Origin: an uncultured Eubacterium sp. | GTDB lineage: Bacteria > Bacillota > Clostridia > Oscillospirales > Acutalibacteraceae | Length of the DNA: 10,833 nt | Assembly: GCA_905233805.1 (NCBI GenBank) | Contig: CAJOER010000034.1 | Span: 1 to 10,833, forward strand | Reading direction: 5' to 3' | Shown: positions 6,691 through 10,833 of the stretch, in pieces | How the letters are laid out: each line of letters opens with the position of its first letter | Position numbering within the stretch: position 1 is the stretch's first letter | Notes under the pieces: model-generated | The model's database searches: none | The model's input: the letters and a program-made list of their open reading frames with translations, nothing else | Told to the model about the DNA's origin: nothing | Translations under genes and position numbers: made by a program

Positions 6691-6718
6691 TTGACAAATA
6701 GGAAAAAGTTGCTACAAT
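6691..6718 (+). promoter_or_regulatory. groESL promoter, sigma-A type
   Basis: A perfect -35 TTGACA (6691-6696) and a -10 TACAAT (6713-6718) are separated by 16 bases. The CIRCE operator begins five bases after the -10, so bound HrcA would cover the transcription start. No terminator is visible between the transglutaminase gene and this promoter, so some read-through is possible. Confidence 0.85.
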
Positions 6719-6723
6719 AATAA

Positions 6724-6750
6724 TTAGCACTTGAACATTGAGAGTGCTAA
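6724..6750 (+). promoter_or_regulatory. CIRCE operator (HrcA binding site)
   Basis: TTAGCACTT (6724-6732), a nine-base spacer and GAGTGCTAA (6742-6750) match the CIRCE consensus TTAGCACTC-N9-GAGTGCTAA with one change (T for C at the last base of the left arm). The flanking AA and TT extend the symmetry by two bases each side. HrcA is known to repress groESL through this element until heat shock; hrcA itself is not in the window. Confidence 0.95.
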
Positions 6751-6785
6751 TTGATGCAAAAAATCTTTATAAGAGGTGACATAAA

Positions 6786-7058
6786 ATGACTATTAAACCG
6801 CTTGCAGACAGAGTATTACTTAAAAGCGTAGAGGCTGAAGAAACAACCGCTTCGGGTATTATTCTTGCGTCTTCGGCGCAGGAAAAGCCTGAAATGAGCG
6901 AGGTTGTTGCAGTCGGAACGGGTACTGACGAAAACCCGATGACCGTTTCGGTCGGCGATAAGGTAATAATCAGCAAGTATTCGGGCACGCAGGTAAAACT
7001 TGACGGCGTTGAATATACTATCGCCGAGATTAAAGACGTGCTTGCAGTAGTAGAATAA
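6786..7058 (+). CDS. groES: Co-chaperonin GroES (Cpn10)
   Basis: A 90-residue protein with the full Cpn10 pattern: IKPLADRVLLK at the N-terminus, the mobile loop ETTASGIIL that docks on the GroEL apical domain (GIIL being the hydrophobic contact), then EVVAVGTG, VGDKVIISKYSG and VEYTIAEIKDVLAVV at the end. GroES caps the GroEL cage and allows ATP-driven folding in the cytosol. Start ATG 6786 is six bases after AGAGGTGA. It is the first gene of the CIRCE-controlled heat-shock operon, 23 bases before groEL. Nothing looks abnormal. Confidence 0.98.
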   Translation: MTIKPLADRVLLKSVEAEETTASGIILASSAQEKPEMSEVVAVGTGTDENPMTVSVGDKVIISKYSGTQVKLDGVEYTIAEIKDVLAVVE

Positions 7059-7081
7059 ATTATTGTAGGGAGGCTTTTATA

Positions 7082-8677
7082 ATGGCAAAAGATATTATTT
7101 ACGGCGAAGATGCCAGAAAGGCTCTTCAATCAGGTATTGACAGACTTGCCGATACAGTTAAAATTACGCTCGGCCCCAAGGGCAGAAACGTGGTTCTTGA
7201 TAAGAAATACGGCGCTCCGCTTATTACTAACGACGGCGTTACAATCGCCAAGGAAATAGAACTTGACGACTCGTTTGAAAATATGGGCGCTCAGCTTGTT
7301 AAAGAGGTTTCCTCAAAGACTAACGACGACGCAGGCGACGGAACGACTACCGCAACTCTTCTTGCTCAGGCGCTTGTAAGAGAGGGAATGAAAAACGTTG
7401 CTGCGGGCGCAAACCCGATGGCAGTTAAAAAGGGAATTGAGGCGGCTGTTAACGCGGCTGTTGAGGCTGTTAAGAAGAACAGCGTTGCAGTTAAGGATAA
7501 CGCCGATATCGAAAGAGTTGCAACCGTTTCCGCAGGCGACGGATATATCGGTTCTCTTATTGCCGAGGCTATGGAAAAGGTTAGCGCCGACGGCGTAATT
7601 ACAATTGAAGAAAGCAAAACTGCCGATACAACCTGCGAGGTTGTTGAAGGTATGCAGTTTGACAGGGGATATATTTCTCCCTATATGGTAACCGACGCGG
7701 ATAAGATGGAAGCAGTTATCGACGATGCTATGCTTCTTATTACGGATAAGAAAATCAGCGTAATTCAGGATATTCTTCCTCTTCTCGAAACCGTGCTTAA
7801 ATCGGGCAAAAAGCTCGTTATTATCGCTGAGGACGTTGAGGGCGAGGCGCTTCAAACTATTCTCCTCAACAAACTCAGAGGAACCTTTACCTGCGTATGC
7901 GTCAAGGCTCCCGGCTTCGGCGACAGAAGAAAGGATATGCTTCAGGATATCGCAATTCTTACCGGCGGTACGGTAGTTACCTCAGACCTCGGCTTAGAGC
8001 TTAAGGATACAACTATGGATATGCTCGGCTCAGCACGTCAGGTTAAGGTAACCAAGGAAAATACAATTATAGTTGACGGTGCCGGCAACGGCGACGACAT
8101 TAAAGCAAGAGTTGCTCAGATAAGAACCGCTATTGAATCGTCAACTTCCGATTTTGACAGAGAAAAACTTCAGGAAAGACTTGCCAAGATGGCAGGCGGC
8201 GTTGCAGTAGTTAAGGTAGGCGCTGCAACCGAAACCGAAATGAAGGAAAAGAAGCTCCGTATCGAGGACGCTCTCGCCGGCGTTGCGCTTATTAATGCAG
8301 TTCCTGCCGTTGAGGCTCTTCTTGATACCGATAATGCCGACTTTAAGACCGGCGTTCAGATAGTTCTTAAATCTCTTGAAGAACCCGTAAGACAGATTGC
8401 TGCAAACGCAGGCCTTGAAGGCTCCGTAATCGTTGATAAGATTAAAAACAGCAGCGACGGTAACGGATACGATTTCGCGGCTAATGAGTATGTCAATATG
8501 TTCGACGCAGGTATTGTTGACCCTGCAAAGGTAACGCGTTCAGCGCTTCAGAATGCTGCTTCGGTTGCGGCTATGGTGCTCACTACCGAAAGCCTTGTTA
8601 CCGAGATTAAAGACCCCGCTGCGGACGCGGCGCAGGCGGCAGCTATGGCGGCTGCACAGGGCGGCGGAATGTATTAA
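7082..8677 (+). CDS. groEL: Chaperonin GroEL (Cpn60) with a 14-residue in-frame deletion at the ATP site
   Basis: A 531-residue protein collinear with GroEL: KITLGPKGRNVVLD (28-40), the ATP-binding loop DGTTT (86-90), substrate-binding apical residues around MQFDRGYISPYMVTD, the hinge segment GFGDRRK, the catalytic Asp396 (E. coli D398) in RIEDAL, and DPAKVTRSALQNAASVA near the end. It folds proteins in a double-ring cage with GroES. The tail is short, ending QGGGMY where the family usually has a GGM repeat. The oddity is after Leu398: RIEDALA joins directly to GVALINAVPAVEAL, whereas the family has about 14 more residues (ATRAAVEEGVVAGG in E. coli, 402-415), containing the helix after D398 and glycines that contact ATP. 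The join is at bases 8278/8279 and keeps the frame. It may be an assembly error or a true variant. GGGAGG (7067-7072) precedes ATG 7082. Confidence 0.97.
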   Translation: MAKDIIYGEDARKALQSGIDRLADTVKITLGPKGRNVVLDKKYGAPLITNDGVTIAKEIELDDSFENMGAQLVKEVSSKTNDDAGDGTTTATLLAQALVREGMKNVAAGANPMAVKKGIEAAVNAAVEAVKKNSVAVKDNADIERVATVSAGDGYIGSLIAEAMEKVSADGVITIEESKTADTTCEVVEGMQFDRGYISPYMVTDADKMEAVIDDAMLLITDKKISVIQDILPLLETVLKSGKKLVIIAEDVEGEALQTILLNKLRGTFTCVCVKAPGFGDRRKDMLQDIAILTGGTVVTSDLGLELKDTTMDMLGSARQVKVTKENTIIVDGAGNGDDIKARVAQIRTAIESSTSDFDREKLQERLAKMAGGVAVVKVGAATETEMKEKKLRIEDALAGVALINAVPAVEALLDTDNADFKTGVQIVLKSLEEPVRQIAANAGLEGSVIVDKIKNSSDGNGYDFAANEYVNMFDAGIVDPAKVTRSALQNAASVAAMVLTTESLVTEIKDPAADAAQAAAMAAAQGGGMY

Positions 8678-8688
8678 TAAAACCGATT

Positions 8689-8719
8689 AAGAGCAGAGGA
8701 TTTCCTCTGCTCTTTTTTT
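8689..8719 (+). terminator. groESL terminator
   Basis: AAGAGCAGAGG (8689-8699) pairs perfectly with CCTCTGCTCTT (8704-8714) around ATTT, followed by T up to 8719. The T-run touches the stop codon of the convergent gene. On the minus strand the same hairpin is followed by only a weak T-run, so it may terminate the opposite transcript poorly. Confidence 0.92.
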
Positions 8720-9069
8720 CAGAATATATTTGAAAGGGTGATTTTCTGGCTTTCGTAAAAAACGTTAAGCCACGCCTTTACGAGAATAAGGTCGTCCTCG
8801 GTATCGTGGGAATTAATTGAACGAACCGCGGAGGATAATTCGTTCAGCACGATATGATTTGTAAGAGTGAAAATGAGGTCGTTGTGCCTGTTCCAATAGG
8901 CCTTTATTTCGTCGGTTGCCGCGTTTTGTTCTTCCTTGTTTTCGCACTGTGCGGCAACTTCAATTCTCTCGCTCATACCCTTATAAAAATCGTTTATATA
9001 ATACTGTTCCGCAAAGCATATACCTGCGCAAATCAGTAAGAATAATACCGCAAACCAGATTCTTTTCAT
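8719..9069 (-). CDS. DUF4363 family membrane-anchored protein
   Basis: A 116-residue protein with one N-terminal hydrophobic segment (residues ~3-20, IWFAVLFLLICAGICFAEQ), which is either an uncleaved anchor or a signal peptide. A helical, charged extracytoplasmic part follows, with KAYWNRHNDLIFTLTNHI in the middle. The Y/W-N-x-H-x-x-L-I-F-T pattern, the length and the pairing with a DUF421 gene point to DUF4363. The function of this family is not established. Its ATG overlaps the stop of the upstream DUF421 gene (ATGA), and AAGGA lies about 10 bases upstream within that gene, so translation is probably coupled and the two products may act together. It ends in the T-run of the convergent groEL terminator. 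Confidence 0.75.
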   Translation of the reverse strand: MKRIWFAVLFLLICAGICFAEQYYINDFYKGMSERIEVAAQCENKEEQNAATDEIKAYWNRHNDLIFTLTNHIVLNELSSAVRSINSHDTEDDLILVKAWLNVFYESQKITLSNIF

Positions 9070-9701
9070 TTACTTTCATCCTTTTTTATAACAAATATTT
9101 TTCCGTTTTCGTCAATTGTAAGGAGCATAAGCTCCTCTTTTTTATATCCGTAGTTATTAAGTATTCTCTCAATTTCGCTGCTGCTAAACGCCTCGCGTTT
9201 AAAGTATTCCTTTACTTCCTTGCCGTCGGCGATTACAGGGTAGGTGAAGGCTGTGCCGTCATCCTTTTTTTGAACGGAGATTTTTCCGTTTGCCTCAACA
9301 ACCGCGTGTTTAACCTGAGATATATCAAAGATTTTCTGCTGCCTTAATGAGTCGATTATATCGTCAAGCGTTAGCCTGAGTCGCCTCATTTCACTTTGTT
9401 TGAGTTTACCGTCTTTTATTACAAAGATGGGATTTCCTTCAAAAATACTCCTGAATTTACGCGATTTCATTGAAAGGGTAGACTGAATAATTTCAAGGCT
9501 AATCAGAATAAGAATAGGCAGAAGGGAATTGCCAAGCGGTATTTCGTTATCCTCAAGCGGAACCGTTGCAACCGCGCTGATAAGAATTGTAATTACAAAT
9601 TCGTGGGTTGAAAGTTCGCCTATCTGCCGTCTGCCCATTACCCTTATTGCAAGCACTACGGTAAAGTAAATAATAATTGAACGTATTATAGTAATCGTCA
9701 T
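9066..9701 (-). CDS. DUF421 (YetF-type) integral membrane protein
   Basis: A 211-residue protein with three N-terminal membrane segments (about 4-22, 34-48 and 58-73) and the family signature GRRQIGELSTHEFVITI (23-39) followed by AVATVPLED. After the membrane part come SIFEGNPIFVIKDGKL and the soluble C-terminal DUF421 domain with LTLDDIIDSLRQQKIFDISQVKHAVVE. Relatives in Bacillus (YetF, YdfS) are inner membrane proteins of spores linked to heat resistance and germination properties; that role here is inference. I start at ATG 9701 because GGTGAG lies a few bases upstream on the minus strand; a TTG at 9737 would add 12 residues without a ribosome binding site. It is cotranscribed with DUF4363 and divergent from a gerA gene, with 55 bases between starts. 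Confidence 0.88.
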   Translation of the reverse strand: MTITIIRSIIIYFTVVLAIRVMGRRQIGELSTHEFVITILISAVATVPLEDNEIPLGNSLLPILILISLEIIQSTLSMKSRKFRSIFEGNPIFVIKDGKLKQSEMRRLRLTLDDIIDSLRQQKIFDISQVKHAVVEANGKISVQKKDDGTAFTYPVIADGKEVKEYFKREAFSSSEIERILNNYGYKKEELMLLTIDENGKIFVIKKDESK

Positions 9702-9756
9702 AAATCTCACCGTGAATATTATTAGCAATATTTTCAATAATAATACAGGTGATAAA

Positions 9757-10833
9757 GTGAATTTATATAAAGATTATCTTCTTAATCTTGAAGAGTTCAA
9801 AACGGAATTTACCGACTGTTCCGACTTCCTGATTAAAGAGGTTGAAGTTAACGGCAAAAACGCTTTTTTCTGCGCTATGGACGGGCTTGTAGACTCTCTT
9901 CAGCTTAACGAAAGCGTGATTGAACCGATACTTAAATGCCAGCTATCTTTAAGCGGCGGCGAATATCCTGAGCGGATAAATAAATGCGTTGCCGGCGCCA
10001 TAGAAACAGGCGAAGCGAAAACCTTTGAGGACTTTGCGTGTTTTATATTGAGGGCGCGGATAAGGCGCTCGTTTTCGGCGTTCAGGGCTGGAACAGAAGA
10101 AATACGGACGAGCCTACTAACGAGGCTATGGTAAGGGGCGCAAAGGAGTGCTTTGTCGAAACGCTTAACGATAATAAGGCGCTTATCAGGAAAAGGCTGA
10201 AAACGCCCGACCTTAAACTGAAACAGATTAAAATCGGAAAAACCGCCCCTTCTCCCGTGGTTATCGCTTATGTAAAAGGACGTGCAAAGAGCGAAACCGT
10301 CAGCGAAATTGAAAAACGCCTCCTTGAAGCGCCGCTTGAAACCGTAATGGATATCGGCAGCGTTGAGGCGTTTATTCAGGGCGAGCCTGCCTCGATTTTT
10401 TCAAGCGTCGGTAATACCGAGCGCCCCGACGTTTTCGTTTCAAAACTGCTCGAGGGCAGGGTGGGGATAATGCTTGAAGGAACGCCCTTCGTCCTTTTTA
10501 CGCCCTGCCTTTTTTCGGACAGTTTTTCCTCCCTTGACGACTATAACAACCCTTCGTTTTACGCCTCTTTTGTCAGGCTCTTAAAATATTTCAGTTTTTT
10601 CATATCGCTCTTTCTCCCCGCGCTTTACGTCGCGATAGGCTCTTTTCATCAGGAAATGATACCGACGACGCTTTTATATATCATCGCCTCAAGCGAGGAT
10701 ACAACGCCGTTTCCTCTTGCACTTGAAGCGGTGCTTATTCATATTCTTTACGAGATAATGCGCGAAGCGGGACTGAGGCTCCCGAAAACAGTCGGCCACG
10801 CAGTGTCGATTATCGGCGCGATTGTAATAGGCG
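9757..10833 (+). pseudogene. GerA-family spore germination receptor subunit A, frameshifted and cut by the window end
   Basis: The start is GTG 9757 with AGGTGA (9747-9752) four bases upstream. The first ~95 residues (frame of 9757) match the GerAA N-terminal domain: an NLxxLEEF opening, SDFLIKEVEVNG and AMDGLVDS. Around 10041-10044 the homology moves to the -1 frame: the ending CF is continued by YIEGADKALVFGVQGWNRR, then EPTNEAMVRGAKECFVETL and KALIRKRLKTPDL, all family hallmarks. The second frame has no stop to the window end and includes EGRVGIMLEGTPFVLFTPCLF, a membrane segment near KYFSFFISLFLPALYVAIG, and AVSIIGAIVIG. The unshifted frame stops at 10134. Adding one T to the four-T run would restore a single gene, so a sequencing error is as likely as true decay. 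GerA receptors sit in the spore inner membrane and sense germinants. About 360 of some 500 residues are present. Confidence 0.85.

Noticed and set aside
7313..7855. A 180-codon minus-strand open frame inside groEL
   Set aside because: It is antisense to conserved GroEL sequence; such long antisense frames are common opposite highly biased codons.
9712..10134. A 140-codon gene starting at GTG 9712
   Set aside because: Residues before 9757 have no ribosome binding site and no family match, and the last ~30 codons (after 10044) are out of the GerA frame; this is the unshifted half of the broken gerA gene.

Overview
The window looks like chromosomal DNA of an endospore-forming, low-to-mid-GC member of the Clostridia, probably of the gut Ruminococcaceae/Oscillospirales kind. 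The evidence is a spore-coat/cortex and division block (yabP, yabQ, divIC), a GerA-type germinant receptor gene, a DUF421/DUF4363 membrane pair, a CIRCE-controlled groESL operon, AGGAGG-type ribosome binding sites, and a Ruminococcus-like secreted transglutaminase protein with CxxC modules. The genus is an inference; no rRNA is present. I found no mobile element, CRISPR array, tRNA or prophage signal, so this is largely core chromosome.

Layout. Positions 1-2525 hold three same-strand genes: the 3' end of one parvulin-type foldase gene, a second full-length membrane-anchored parvulin-like gene, and a 79-residue coiled-coil protein, closed by a strong terminator (2531-2571). Positions 2572-3571 hold yabP, yabQ and a divIC/ftsB-type division gene. 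The order foldase - yabP - yabQ - divIC recalls the mfd/prsA/yabP/yabQ/divIC region of other Firmicutes. divIC has its own A-tract-flanked promoter, which overlaps the end of yabQ, and its own terminator. Positions 3626-6632 hold a THUMP-type RNA methyltransferase gene followed 4 bases later by a secreted transglutaminase-like protein gene. Positions 6691-8719 are a textbook HrcA-type heat-shock operon (promoter, CIRCE, groES, groEL, terminator). Convergent to it, on the minus strand, are DUF421 and DUF4363 genes with an ATGA overlap. Divergent from these is a GerA-family germination gene that runs off the window and carries a one-base frameshift.

The most notable anomalies are as follows. 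(1) GroEL lacks 14 residues equivalent to E. coli 402-415, including two glycines of the ATP-site GGG motif, by a clean in-frame deletion. (2) yabQ has no ATG/GTG/TTG that would give a full-length product; an AUA codon overlapping the yabP stop, with a well-placed Shine-Dalgarno, is the best start. (3) The Shine-Dalgarno of yabP lies wholly inside the right arm of the upstream terminator hairpin. (4) Phased A-tracts sit just upstream of the divIC promoter. (5) gerA is broken at a run of four T. No obviously new multi-gene system was seen; the interesting signals are at the level of expression control and of individual protein anomalies.
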